From NCBI RefSeq assembly GCF_002259745.1, contig NZ_MWWW01000001.1:1-48814 (forward strand): a stretch of 48,814 bases of DNA, given 5' to 3'. The number at the start of each line of letters is the position of its first letter. Position 1 is the first letter of the stretch. Made by a program: the position numbers and the translations under genes. The DNA comes from Bifidobacterium myosotis (GTDB lineage: Bacteria; Actinomycetota; Actinomycetes; Actinomycetales; Bifidobacteriaceae). The notes beneath the pieces were generated by a model. That model had not been told where the DNA came from and searched no databases. It worked only from the letters and a program-made list of their open reading frames with translations. Shown piece after piece: positions 8,052-17,000 of the stretch.

Positions 8052-8110
8052 GGTGGATAAGTGCATGACGGCGGCGGGCGGAGGAAAAATGTGGATAAGT
8101 CGGTGGATAA
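8052..8110. promoter_or_regulatory. Three DnaA-box-like 9-mers
   Basis: GGTGGATAA at 8052–8060, TGTGGATAA at 8090–8098 (an exact complement of the DnaA box TTATCCACA) and GGTGGATAA at 8102–8110 stand in one orientation between two divergent promoters. The spacing is 38 and 12 bases. There is no adjacent dnaA and no clear AT-rich unwinding region, so transcriptional control by DnaA is likelier than an origin. Confidence 0.45.
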
Positions 8111-8197
8111 GTTGTGGTGATTGGGCATGACGGTGGTGATGATGGCTGGTAGCTCGCATCTGGCGGCCCACATATGAGGCGTGTCCCGTGCGCGCCG

Positions 8198-8203
8198 GAT
8201 AAT
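8198..8203 (+). promoter_or_regulatory. -10 element of leaderless metG
   Basis: GATAAT lies 7 bases before the metG ATG at 8211, so the predicted first transcribed base is the start codon itself. No Shine–Dalgarno sequence is present, which fits leaderless translation. Confidence 0.5.
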
Positions 8204-8210
8204 CGGGCCT

Positions 8211-10118
8211 ATGAGTCATGTTTTGGTGAATGTTGCTTGGCCGTACGCGAACGGCCCCCGTCATATCGGCCATGTTGCGGGCTTCGGCGTGCCCTCCGAC
8301 GTCTACGCTCGCTACGAGCGTATGAAGGGCAATGACGTGCTGATGGTCTCCGGCACCGACGAGCACGGTACCCCGATTCTGGTCGAGGCGGAGAAGGAGG
8401 GCGTCACCGCCCAGGAGCTTGCGAACCGCTACAATCGCGTGATCGCCAAGGACCTGTGCGACCTCGGCCTGAGCTACGACCTGTTCACCCGCACCACCAC
8501 GGGCAACCACGAGCACGTCGTGCAGGAGATGTTCAAGCAGTGCCTTGAGAACGGCTACATCTACAAGGGCACCCAGCAGGTGGCCATCTCCCCGTCCACC
8601 GGCCGCACGCTGCCGGACCGCTACATCGAGGGCACCTGCCCGATCTGCGGTGCCGAGGGCGCCCGCGGCGACCAGTGCGACGCCTGCGGCAACGAGCTGG
8701 ACCCGGACGAGCTCATCAACCCGGTCTCCAAGATCAACGGCGAGACCCCGCGCTTCGAGCAGACCGAGCACTACTTCCTCGACCTGCCGGCGCTCGCCGA
8801 GGCCAACAAGGCGTGGCTGGAGACCCGCAAGGGCTGGCGCACCAACGTCATCAACTTCTCGCTCGGCCTGTTCAAGGAAGTCAAGCCGCGCGCGATCACC
8901 CGCGACATCGACTGGGGCATCCCCGTGCCGGTCAAGGGCTGGATCGACAACCCGAACAAGAAGCTGTACGTGTGGTTCGACGCCGTGATCGGCTACCTGT
9001 CGGCCTCCATCGAGTGGGCCCGCCGTCAGGGCGACCCGGAGAAGTGGCGCGAATGGTGGAACGACCCGAGCTGCCCGGCCTACTACTTCATGGGCAAGGA
9101 CAACATCACCTTCCACTCCCAGATCTGGCCGTCCGAGATGCTGGCGTACAACGGTCAGGGTTCCAAGGGCGGCGAGACCGGCCCGATGGGCCCGCTTAAC
9201 ATGCCCGAGCAGGTGGTGGCCAGCGAGTTCATGACCATGGAGGGCAAGAAGTTCAGCTCCTCGCGCGGCATCGTGATCTACGTCAAGGACATCCTGTCGC
9301 GCTACCCGGTGGACGCCGTGCGCTACTACATCTCCGTGGCCGGCCCGGAATCCTCCGACTCCGATTTCACATGGGCCGAGTTCGTGCGCCACAACAACGA
9401 GGAACTGGCCTCCTCCTGGGGCAACCTGGTCAACCGCGTCGCCAACCTCATCAACAAGAACTTCGGCGAGATCCCGGCTTTGGACGAGGACTCCATGACC
9501 GATGAGGACCGTGGCCTGCTCGAGGAGACCTCCGCCGCGTTCGATGTGGTCGGTTCCTCCATCGAGACCCACCACCAGAAGCACGCCCTCGCCGAGGCGA
9601 TGCGTGTGGTCGGCGACATCAACAAGTACATCTCCTCCACCGAACCGTGGAAGATCAAGGACGACCCGGCCCGTCTCGGCACCGTGCTGCATGTGGCTGC
9701 GCAGGCCGTGTCCGACGCGAACCACCTGCTCGCGCCGTTCCTGCCTCATTCCGCGCAGAAGGTCTGGGAGGCGCTGGGTGGCACCGGCACTTTCTCGCCG
9801 CTGCCCGAGCTGCGCGAGGTCGAGGATCTCGACAAGCCCGGCTTTACGTACCCGATCATCACCGGCGACTACGAGCTGGGTGTGAACGTGCATCCGTGGA
9901 AGAGCGAGCCGATCGAGGTGGGCGCTCCGGTGGCCAAGCCGACGCCGATCTTCGCCAAGATTCCGACCGAGGCCGTGGCCGAGGAGCTGGCGCGTTTCGA
10001 CGAGGCGCTGGCCGCCCGTCGTGCCGCCGAAGCCGAGCGTCTGGCCGCGGAAAAGGCCAAGCTGGCTGCGGAGGCGGACGAGTCTGTGGCTGCCGAGGAC
10101 GCCAAGCCCGCCGAGTGA
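8211..10118 (+). CDS. metG: Methionine–tRNA ligase
   Basis: Class I aminoacyl-tRNA synthetase that activates Met with ATP and charges tRNA-Met. The HIGH motif is at residues 18–21 in [11 protein letters not shown] single four-Cys zinc knob C143-x2-C146…C156-x2-C159 marks the one-knuckle type. KFSSS (347–351) is the KMSKS loop. The anticodon-binding helical domain follows, and the last 60 residues are Ala/Glu-rich and probably coiled coil, replacing the dimerisation domain of longer homologues. Length 635 is normal. The ATG at 8211 ([15 protein letters not shown]) is chosen over the GTG at 8181 because it agrees with family starts and a -10 box lies 7 bases upstream. In related genomes tatD commonly follows metG; here it is 13 kb away. 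Confidence 0.96.
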   Translation: MSHVLVNVAWPYANGPRHIGHVAGFGVPSDVYARYERMKGNDVLMVSGTDEHGTPILVEAEKEGVTAQELANRYNRVIAKDLCDLGLSYDLFTRTTTGNHEHVVQEMFKQCLENGYIYKGTQQVAISPSTGRTLPDRYIEGTCPICGAEGARGDQCDACGNELDPDELINPVSKINGETPRFEQTEHYFLDLPALAEANKAWLETRKGWRTNVINFSLGLFKEVKPRAITRDIDWGIPVPVKGWIDNPNKKLYVWFDAVIGYLSASIEWARRQGDPEKWREWWNDPSCPAYYFMGKDNITFHSQIWPSEMLAYNGQGSKGGETGPMGPLNMPEQVVASEFMTMEGKKFSSSRGIVIYVKDILSRYPVDAVRYYISVAGPESSDSDFTWAEFVRHNNEELASSWGNLVNRVANLINKNFGEIPALDEDSMTDEDRGLLEETSAAFDVVGSSIETHHQKHALAEAMRVVGDINKYISSTEPWKIKDDPARLGTVLHVAAQAVSDANHLLAPFLPHSAQKVWEALGGTGTFSPLPELREVEDLDKPGFTYPIITGDYELGVNVHPWKSEPIEVGAPVAKPTPIFAKIPTEAVAEELARFDEALAARRAAEAERLAAEKAKLAAEADESVAAEDAKPAE

Positions 10119-10146
10119 CGGTGGTCCGGCGCGGTCCTGATTCCAC

Positions 10147-10266
10147 TAGTGGTCCATCTCTTAAATAATTGAGGGCTTCAGCTTTTCTTTTTCCCGTCAG
10201 ATTCGCTGCCAGCTCCCTCATCAGAGAGGGCTGATACCCCTCAAACAATTGTGAGACAGACCACTA
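10147..10266. mobile_element. MITE-like element, family 1, copy 1
   Basis: A 120-bp sequence with terminal inverted repeats of about 36 bp. The left end starts TAGTGGTCCATCTCTTAAAT; the right end, read on the minus strand, starts TAGTGGTCTGTCTCACAATT. Both continue into TTGAGGG-like and TCAGC-like blocks. The inside holds a smaller CTCCCTC/GAGAGGG hairpin and no gene. A second full copy is at 29189–29409 and a right-end remnant at 12075–12096. It lies 28 bp after the metG stop. Confidence 0.75.
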
Positions 10267-10680
10267 GTCGTCGGCATGCCTTGGTGATTTCTGGGGCTGC
10301 CGAGCGGTGGATGATTCGGCGTACTGCGTTTCGGGTCATCCAATTGGCGGTTCGGCTTCGGCGTGGCGACTCGGGGCCATGAGCGCCGGCCTTTATAGGG
10401 CTGCTGGAATCGCCGATTCAGGTCAATGAGCGGTCGTCATCGTGTTCACGCGGTGACGACCGTTTTGTATATGGGTTGTTGAGGACAATTGCGGTGGAAT
10501 TGTCGAACGGCGTCACAAACCCGACACAGTTTGTCAAGAGTTTTCCCAGATAAGTGCATCGAATTCTCAAGGAACGGGCGGTTATATAGGAAACGTCAAC
10601 GGATGGAGTTCAACGAAGTCCATCCCATGGCGAGGCCCATTCGGACCCCATAACTGAACCCTTCTTCTCTCTTCTCTCTC
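10267..10680. other. Non-coding stretch with possible short transcript
   Basis: No convincing gene. It contains the terminator-like hairpin 10431–10466, a perfect 7-bp inverted repeat GACAATT/AATTGTC at 10484–10504, and a GGATGGA/TCCATCC hairpin (about 10600–10625). It ends at a strong intrinsic terminator, so a short RNA may be made here. I do not recognise its family. Confidence 0.35.
10431..10466 (+). terminator. Probable intrinsic terminator
   Basis: The 9-bp stem CGGTCGTCA (10431–10439) / TGACGACCG (10454–10462) is followed by TTTT. It could be the metG terminator, displaced by the MITE-like insertion after the gene. Confidence 0.6.
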
Positions 10681-10712
10681 ACCCGGCGGCTCCCTCCGCC
10701 GGGTTTCTTTTT
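10681..10712 (+). terminator. Strong intrinsic terminator
   Basis: A perfect 9-bp GC-rich stem ACCCGGCGG (10681–10689) / CCGCCGGGT (10696–10704) with a 6-nt loop runs into a TTTCTTTTT tract. No protein gene precedes it on the plus strand for over 500 bases. Confidence 0.8.
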
Positions 10713-10762
10713 GCTTGTGTGAAACCAGAATTGACATGCGCTACCCAATCTGGGTTCAGAGT

Positions 10763-10793
10763 GGGTTGATTTCCCAAGGGAATCCAACCCACA
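10763..10793. repeat. Imperfect inverted repeat
   Basis: TGGGTTGATTTCCC pairs with GGGAATCCAACCCA, 12 of 14 positions, upstream of the small peptide gene. It may be an operator or an RNA hairpin. Confidence 0.4.
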
Positions 10794-10949
10794 TGACTCA
10801 CCCTGTATGCCAATAGTTGGTTGAACAGCGTCTTCTGTATCTGGCAGACCGGCTTGGAGCCGGCTCCGAGTCTCAAGACGAGGCGACGCATGGATGTTCT
10901 CGTGAAAATCAGTCCGGCCTGAATCTACGAGGCTTGATTCCACGCCGAC

Positions 10950-10998
10950 GGCAAAGAATGGCAAATAATGCTTCCCGTCGGTGGCAAATAGTGGCAAA
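10950..10998. repeat. Helically phased GGCAAA repeats, set 1
   Basis: GGCAAA starts at 10950, 10960, 10983 and 10993, giving two pairs of direct repeats each spaced exactly 10 bp. The stretch lies about 220 bases before the small membrane peptide gene. The same arrangement occurs at 13826–13930 before the GH2 gene. Confidence 0.6.
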
Positions 10999-11213
10999 GC
11001 AATGGGCAATATGCTGTGAGCTGGTTGTGGTCTGGAGGTCGCGGTGGCGATTGCGGTTCGGCAACTGCGGTATCGGCAGCGCTTGGACGGGCGCGGTTGG
11101 GCGGTACCTCTGCCATCGCCCGGCAATGCGATGGGCTAGAGCTCATGCCCGACGCTTACGGCTGTCAGGCCGAGGCGTGGCCCGAAGACGGACGAAAATG
11201 GAAAGGAATGATC

Positions 11214-11384
11214 ATGGTGGATCAGGCTGTGGTGGCCGCTGCGACGCTTGCAGTGGATTGGGGCAATACGTTCTCCCAGCTGGGTGGAGCCTTGGGCAAG
11301 GGCTTCCTTGTCGTAGTGGTCGTGGGTGTGGGCGGAGCGCTTACCGATGCGGCCGCCCGATATATCAAGAACCGCTTCATGTGA
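11214..11384 (+). CDS. Small hydrophobic membrane peptide, unknown function
   Basis: A 56-residue peptide starting MVDQAVVAAATLAV. The centre (GALGKGFLVVVVVGVGGALT) forms one Gly-rich hydrophobic segment with GxxxG-like spacing, and the tail is basic (ARYIKNRFM). A GGAAAGGA ribosome site lies 7 bases before the ATG at 11214; an ATG at 11208 is possible but too close to it. A hairpin with a T-tract follows the stop directly, so this is a complete one-gene transcription unit. The features suit a small membrane protein, a bacteriocin-like peptide or a toxin of a toxin–antitoxin pair, but no immunity, processing or transport gene is next to it. I do not recognise the family. Confidence 0.65.
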   Translation: MVDQAVVAAATLAVDWGNTFSQLGGALGKGFLVVVVVGVGGALTDAAARYIKNRFM

Positions 11385-11390
11385 TGTGGA

Positions 11391-11425
11391 GCGCGGGTTC
11401 CCATGATGGGAATCCGCACGTTTTT
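11391..11425 (+). terminator. Intrinsic terminator of the small peptide gene
   Basis: A 14-position stem 11391–11404 / 11406–11419 (core GTTCCCAT/ATGGGAAT, with one G·U pair and one mismatch) is followed by TTTTT at 11421–11425. Confidence 0.75.
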
Positions 11426-11534
11426 GTCGTCGTACCTTTGCCGGGACGGCACTTGCGCGGCAAAATTCGTGGATTGTTCGCTGCTCAGCCCCTCGTAACG
11501 CCGATATGTCCCGATAAATGCCATTTGGGTAGGC

Positions 11535-11739
11535 TATCTGCGTTGCGAGGGGTACTTTCGCCGCTTTGCGGAGAGCTATCTGCTTTGTAAGGGGTACATG
11601 CCCAAGTAGAAGACGTTCCAAAACGCTGGAATGGCGTTGAAGAAAAGCCTCCGATACTTCGGTTTCGGCATTCGAGGTACCCCTTGCAAAGCAGATAGCT
11701 CTCCGCAGCGGGCCGAATGTACCCCTTGCAAGCGAGAAA
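11535..11739. repeat. Palindromic 4×21-bp repeat element, copy B
   Basis: Same design as copy A. Units are at 11535–11555 and 11577–11597 (direct) and at 11677–11697 and 11719–11739 (inverted), again 42 bp apart in each arm. The spacers differ from copy A but still pair with each other (TGCGGAGAGC with GCTCTCCGCA), which points to selection for, or recent origin from, a paired structure. The centre is 79 bp. Confidence 0.9.
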
Positions 11740-11952
11740 TCCCAATGCGGCTCCATAAATCCTGCGCATGCTGGATGTGCGCATGCTGGATGCGCATGCC
11801 CATATTGCTGGTGTACATCCGGTGCGCAGCCTGTGCGAAGGGGCGGATCGATTCAGCTGATGTAGTTTTCGTTTCTCCGCGGCCGCGTCGGCAGCCCGCC
11901 GTCAAGGAGCCCCGCTGGAATTCTCTGCCATCATAGGGTGGGGCGATGCCAC

Positions 11953-12074
11953 CTAGTATCCCGCGTCAATAATTCGTTGATTATATTTTTGGTTCCCCTG
12001 TTAGGGGTGTTGGTCCGCGAAGCGGGTCTGAGGGGTAGGGAATTAATAAATGAATTTCTGACGCAGCATACTAG
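11953..12074. mobile_element. MITE-like element, family 2
   Basis: A 122-bp element with 31-bp terminal inverted repeats matching at 25 positions. The left end starts CTAGTATCCCGCGTCA; the right end, read on the minus strand, starts CTAGTATGCTGCGTCA. Both continue into an AT-rich ATTCrTTkATTA block. The inside is a short CCCCT/AGGGG-rich hairpin with no coding capacity. It abuts a right-end remnant of family 1, so it may have inserted into, or next to, an older element. Confidence 0.65.
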
Positions 12075-12096
12075 GCAATTGCGAGACAGACCACTG
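12075..12096. mobile_element. MITE family 1, right-end remnant (copy 3)
   Basis: CAATTGCGAGACAGACCACT is almost identical to the right ends of the elements at 10147–10266 and 29189–29409. No matching left end is found; the family 2 element begins immediately to the left. Confidence 0.6.
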
Positions 12097-12125
12097 GCCC
12101 AACCTGAAGTTTCGTTCCCTCAAGG

Positions 12126-12161
12126 GGCTTCACCGTCCAGCCGACTACTTGACGGTGAAGC
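12126..12161. terminator. Inverted repeat at the end of the binding-protein gene
   Basis: A perfect 12-bp pair GGCTTCACCGTC (12126–12137) / GACGGTGAAGCC (12150–12161) overlaps the last codons of the minus-strand lipoprotein gene. No U-tract follows in either direction; it may act as a factor-assisted stop or protect the mRNA end. Confidence 0.45.
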
Positions 12162-13482
12162 CTTCCTGCTTGCCGTACTCCCTGAGCGCTTCGGCCCATT
12201 GGTCGAGCCCCTGCTGCAACGTGACCTTGCCATGGTATGCCTGACCGACCGAATTGACGGCGATTGAATTGGCGTAGGCCATGTACGGCAGGTATTCGAA
12301 GTCCGTCGTCACGTTCTTGGCGGCATCGGCGATCACCTGATGCGTGGCCTGGCCGCCGAAGAACTCATCCTTCTCGGCCAGCCAATCGGCGTCCGACAGC
12401 ACCGAATTGAGCGGCGGCAGACCGCCCTGCGCGAGGTTCACCGCAACGCCGTCGCCGTGAGCGAACCACTCGGCGAATTCATACGCCGCCTGGGTTTTGG
12501 AGTCGTCCGAACCCTTCGGCATGGCCAGCGCGCCGCCGCCGTTCTCGCCGTTCGCATGCGCGCCCGCCGTATATTGCGGCATCGGGGCCAAACGCCACGA
12601 ACCGGCGCTCGTCGAAAGGTTCTTCTGCATCGACGAAACCAGCCAGGCGCCCGTGAGCACCGTGGCGATGGAACCGTCATCCAGCTTGCGCCACCAGTCG
12701 TCCGTCCACATGGCGGTGGAGGTGTCGATAAGCTTGTCGTCCATCATGGACTGCCACATCGAGATGAACTTGCGCACGTTCTTGCCGCCGAAGTCCACGC
12801 CCACCGTGGTGCCATCCACGCTGAACGGCTTGGCACCGGCCTGCCAGAGCATCGAAGTGAGGAATCCTCCGTCTCCGGTGTCGTTGGTGATATGGGCATT
12901 GCCCTTCAGCGCGGCCACTTTCTCCGCCGCCTCGCGATACTCGTCCCAAGTGGTCGGCGCCTGCGCGACGCCGGCCTTCGCGAACACGTCCTGGTTGTAG
13001 AACATCACCATCGGGCCCGAGGAGATCGGCAGTCCGTACGGCTGGCCGTTCACCGATACGTTATTCTGCGCGGCCTTGGTGAAGTCGTCGCGGATGTCCG
13101 CGTAGCCGTAGTCGTTCATCGAGCGCAGCTGGTCCGAGATGGCGAATTGATGCACGGCGTTGAAGTCGAGATAGACCAGATCGGGGATGCCGTTGCCCGC
13201 GTTGAGCGCATTGGTCAGCTGCATGTACTCGTCCTCGTTGGCGCCGGCGTTGGTCACCTTCACCTTGATGGTCGGGTGGCTCTTCTCGAACGCGCTCACG
13301 AAATCGCCGATGGTGGACTGCCAGGTCCACAACGTGATTTCGGTGGTGCCCGCCGTGCCGGCCCCGGCTCCGTTGCTGTTCGCGCCAGGTACGCCGCATC
13401 CGGCGAGGGTTCCGATGAGACCTATGGCAACGACTTCGGCCGTCGTCGTGCGAAGGCGTGCATTGCGAGACAAGCGAGACAT
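12145..13482 (-). CDS. Sugar ABC transporter substrate-binding lipoprotein
   Basis: A 445-residue extracellular solute-binding protein of the family 1 (MalE-like) type. The N-terminus has a basic region, a short hydrophobic core and the lipobox LAGC with the lipidated Cys at about residue 29. The mature part starts with TEITLWTWQSTIGDFVSAFEKSHPTIKVKV and has the family's GIPDLVYLD, YGLPISSGPMVMFYNQDVFAKAG, WDEY and ENGGGALAMP segments. It should capture a sugar or oligosaccharide and deliver it to an ABC importer. No permease or ATPase gene is next to it, so it is an orphan and must share a transporter or be a relic. The ATG at 13482 is used because the frame before it lacks signal features. 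It is divergent from the GH2 gene across a repeat-rich 567-bp region. Confidence 0.88.
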   Translation of the reverse strand: MSRLSRNARLRTTTAEVVAIGLIGTLAGCGVPGANSNGAGAGTAGTTEITLWTWQSTIGDFVSAFEKSHPTIKVKVTNAGANEDEYMQLTNALNAGNGIPDLVYLDFNAVHQFAISDQLRSMNDYGYADIRDDFTKAAQNNVSVNGQPYGLPISSGPMVMFYNQDVFAKAGVAQAPTTWDEYREAAEKVAALKGNAHITNDTGDGGFLTSMLWQAGAKPFSVDGTTVGVDFGGKNVRKFISMWQSMMDDKLIDTSTAMWTDDWWRKLDDGSIATVLTGAWLVSSMQKNLSTSAGSWRLAPMPQYTAGAHANGENGGGALAMPKGSDDSKTQAAYEFAEWFAHGDGVAVNLAQGGLPPLNSVLSDADWLAEKDEFFGGQATHQVIADAAKNVTTDFEYLPYMAYANSIAVNSVGQAYHGKVTLQQGLDQWAEALREYGKQEGFTVK

Positions 13483-14049
13483 GCGAACACTCCGATTGTG
13501 CTGAGTAAGTGTGCGGTGTCGGGTCGGTCCGTTCGTCGCCCGACGCCCGCCAGCCGGCTGCAAAGGTCTACGCCTACCGGCGGGAGCCGCATCATTGACG
13601 CTCGCTCATACGGGCTCTCCGCCGCGGTTTGCCGTCCCGTGCGGCGTGGCTCTCCGCCGCAAACCGGCGGGCGGACATCACGGACGCACAGGCGTGCGGG
13701 CGTTGGCGGACAGGCGAACGGGCGGCAATCGTCGTGGAGCGAACCGGCCCAAACCATTTTCCGAAAGCAGAGTTTACCTGCGCATGGAAGAGGGGAGGCC
13801 GATGAAGTCAAGATTCATGGGAATTGGCAAAGACCGGCAAGTTCGCGCCCATTTCGCGCAAACGCGGATTGGCAAGAAATGGCAAACGGCAGCAAAGCAC
13901 AACAAATCGGGGATGGCAAAAAACGACAAACACCGTTTCCGCCGTATCTTATGCCATGTGAACCGGGAACACCCGGCGGGCCGAAGCAGCGATGACAACC
14001 GACGACGGTTTCGGCTCGAAGTGCAAGGATGTGCAAGAAAGGGACTGCA
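13483..14049. promoter_or_regulatory. Divergent promoter region with phased GGCAA repeats
   Basis: The region separates the lipoprotein and GH2 genes. GCTCTCCGCCGC occurs twice (about 13614 and 13650), framed by CGGTTTG/CAAACCG, forming a hairpin. From 13826 to 13930, GGCAA starts at 13826, 13836, 13871, 13881 and 13915, with near matches at 13891 and 13925. The sites are thus in pairs 10 bp apart on one helix face, as in set 1 at 10950–10998. No gene is seen. The usual symmetric LacI operator was not found. Confidence 0.5.
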
Positions 14050-17000
14050 ATGAGGCTCAACCTCAATGGAGTGTGGGACTTTTACCCGAACGGCGGGGAG
14101 CAGCGTTACGACATCGTCGTGCCGACTTGGTGGGATTCGCTGAGCCGCACCACCGGCTACCCCGAGGAGTGGGAGAAAGGCCTGCACCACGGCGTGTACG
14201 TCAAGACCGTGGAACTGCCGGAGAACATCACGGACGAGGACGTGTTCCTCCACGTCGGTGCGCTCGCCACGCTCGGCAAGGTGTTCGTCAACGGCAAGTC
14301 CGTGGGCCCGCTGACCACCAAGGGCTACCTCATGACCCTGCTGCCGTACGACCTTGACATCAACGATGCCGTCAAGCCGGGCGAAACCAACGAGATCCGC
14401 ATTGAGGTGTGGTCCGTCAAGGCCCTGCCCGAAGACGCGCTCGCCACCGAGGGTGGCCCGGACCGCCTGCTCTTCCCGTTCGGCGTGGAGAACATCGTCG
14501 GCCGCGTCGGCATCGGCGAGGACGTGGAGATCGTCACCAAGCCGAAGCTGCGCATCGACGACCTGCAGATCATGCCGGACCTCAAGAAGAACGCCGATCC
14601 GTCCGACGACGAGCTTGGCGTGAACATCACCATCGTGAACCACACCGGTGAGGACGCGGACCTGACGCTCACGGCCGCCGTCCACCCGGTCAAGGGTGAC
14701 GCCGCGGACGCCGCGCTCGACTTCGGCGCGACCGCCGTGCACGCGCCGGCCGGCAAGGCGACCGTGGTCAAGCTGGCCAAGGGCTGGCCGACCGCCCACT
14801 ACTGGTCCCGCACCGACCCGTTCCTGTACACGCTCGACGCCGCCATCGCCGCGGCCGGCGCACCCGCCGACGCCGCGCCGGTCAACGAAGCGTCCGACCG
14901 CTTCGGCTTCCGCCAGTTCTGGCGCGAGGGCGACAAGTACATCCTCAACGGCGTCAAGATCCGCCTGCGCGGCGACTCCCTGTGCCTGCTCAACCAGGGC
15001 GACCGCGACCTCATCAACGAGATCGGCGACGCCTACGGCGTGATCCTGGACGACAACCACGCGATGGACGAGATGGCCAAGGTCTGGCTCGACGCCTACC
15101 GCCACGCCAACTGCAACATCATCCGCAACCACATCCGCTCCGTGCCCTCCCATGTGCTTATGGACCACGCGGACGAGACCGGCATGCTCCTCGAGGAGGA
15201 GACCGCCTTCTGGAACCCGGGCTCCACCTCCAACGTGTCCCTCGAGCCGCCGTACTACCTCAACTACTCCGACGAGGCCATCGGCTACTACACCGAATGG
15301 GTGGAGCGCTGGGTGCGCGAATACCGCAACCACCCGTCCATCGTGCTGTGGTCCACCACCAACGAGGCGTGGAACCCGAACGACGCCGAAATCCTCATCC
15401 CGCCGCTTGAGGCCGCCGCGAACCGCGAGGACCCGACCCGCATGGTCATCAACGACGGTTTCAACAAGCCGATCACCAACGAGGACTCCCGCCACTACTT
15501 CGGCGGCTACCCCTCCGGCATGACCAGCGCCCCGGACATCTACGACCTCTACCAGATCGACGGCGACCTGCCGCTCGGCGCCGGCGAGGAGTTCTCCGTG
15601 TCCACCGCAGGCATCCCGCAGTACGCCGAGGACGGCACGATCAAGGACATCTACCACGGCCGTCTCAACGGCAACCCGGACACCATCTCCCGCGCCGACT
15701 TCGGCCGCGAGGTGGGCCGCGTGACCCGTGGCGTGCGCACCACGCGCATGGCCAACTGGAAGCCGTTCTGCCTGTCGATGTTCATCTACGACAACATCGA
15801 GAAGGTCATCGAACTCGATCAGGAGCACACCAAGCACGGTCTGAACCCGAAGGCCCTGCTGCGCCCGCAGTTCGATCCGACAGCGGAGGGCGACGCCCGC
15901 TGGATTGAGGGCGATGGCTACCAGTACTTCGCCAACTCCTACGCCGACGTGGCAGCATTCGACAAGGAATTCGACAAGGAGCCGCGCCTCGGTCTGCCCC
16001 ACCACATCTACCAGCTCGGCACCGCCTCCCAGCGCACGCTGATCGTCTACAACGACGAGGAGATCGACGGCACCGAACTCGAGGTGCGTTGGACCGTCTC
16101 CGCGGTCAACACGCAGGACGGCACCGTGCGCGAGGTGGAATCCGGCTCGAAGACCCTCACCGTGGACCACGGCGAGTTCACCGAGACGCCGATCACCATC
16201 CATGTGCCGGGCGAAGTAGAGACCTACGAATCCAAGCTCGTCGAGACGCTGAGCGTGGTCAAGAACGGCAAGCTCAAGTTCACCGAAGACAACTTCCTCG
16301 GTTGGATCGGCCGTCCGGCGCCCGCCAAGATCGGCTCCAACCGCCCGGACATCGACCTCGGCACCGTGGATTGGGTTTCGCGCAACGTCAAGCACTGCCT
16401 GCACCTGAAGCAGGAGGGCGGCGCCCTGAGCGAGAAGTGGACCGCCCGTGTGGTGGACGACGCCGACGGTTCCATCAGCTTCGAGCGTCTCGCCGGCAAC
16501 CTGCGCCACGAGCAGGAGCTGTTCTACACGGTGAACGTGGCCGGGCTCGAATCCGGCAAGGAGTACACCGGCCAGATCGAATACACCGGCGAGAACGGCG
16601 ACACCGTGACCGTGACCGTGCGCTTCGTGGCCGGCAAGATGCCGTGCCAGTGCCAGGCCGCCAACAAGGCCCTCGGCGCCACCGTGCGCGTCTCCTCCAA
16701 CTCCGAGCGCAACGGCTGGACCGCCGCATCCCTGGTGGACGGCGAGTTCAAGGCCGATTACAACCATTTCGGCTGGTCCAGCAAGCCCAGCGCCGAAAAC
16801 CACGACGAGTGGGTGGTCCTGAAGCTCGCCCGCCCGACCACCGTCGCCCAGGTGGTACTCGCTCCGCGCGGCGAGAACCCCGGCGGCACCGTGGCCGAGG
16901 CCTTCCATGGCGAAGGCGAGGGCGTCGGCGGTGTGCAGGAGTTCGCGGCAGGCCACCGCGCCTTCGACCCGAACCAGGGTCAGGGCTTCCCGGTCGACTT

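Noticed and set aside
8052..8110. Replication origin
   Set aside because: Only three DnaA-box-like sites, no AT-rich unwinding region, and no dnaA, dnaN or rpmH nearby.
7872..9893. Long minus-strand frame opposite metG
   Set aside because: Shadow of metG; it also runs through the divergent promoter region.
10147..10266. Short protein with a KAEALNYLRD segment on the minus strand
   Set aside because: The same peptide appears in the copy near 29200 only because both are translations of the repeat ends; there is no start signal.
10600..10680. tRNA or 6C-type RNA in the stretch before the terminator
   Set aside because: Hairpins are present, but no cloverleaf and no pair of C-rich loops can be drawn.
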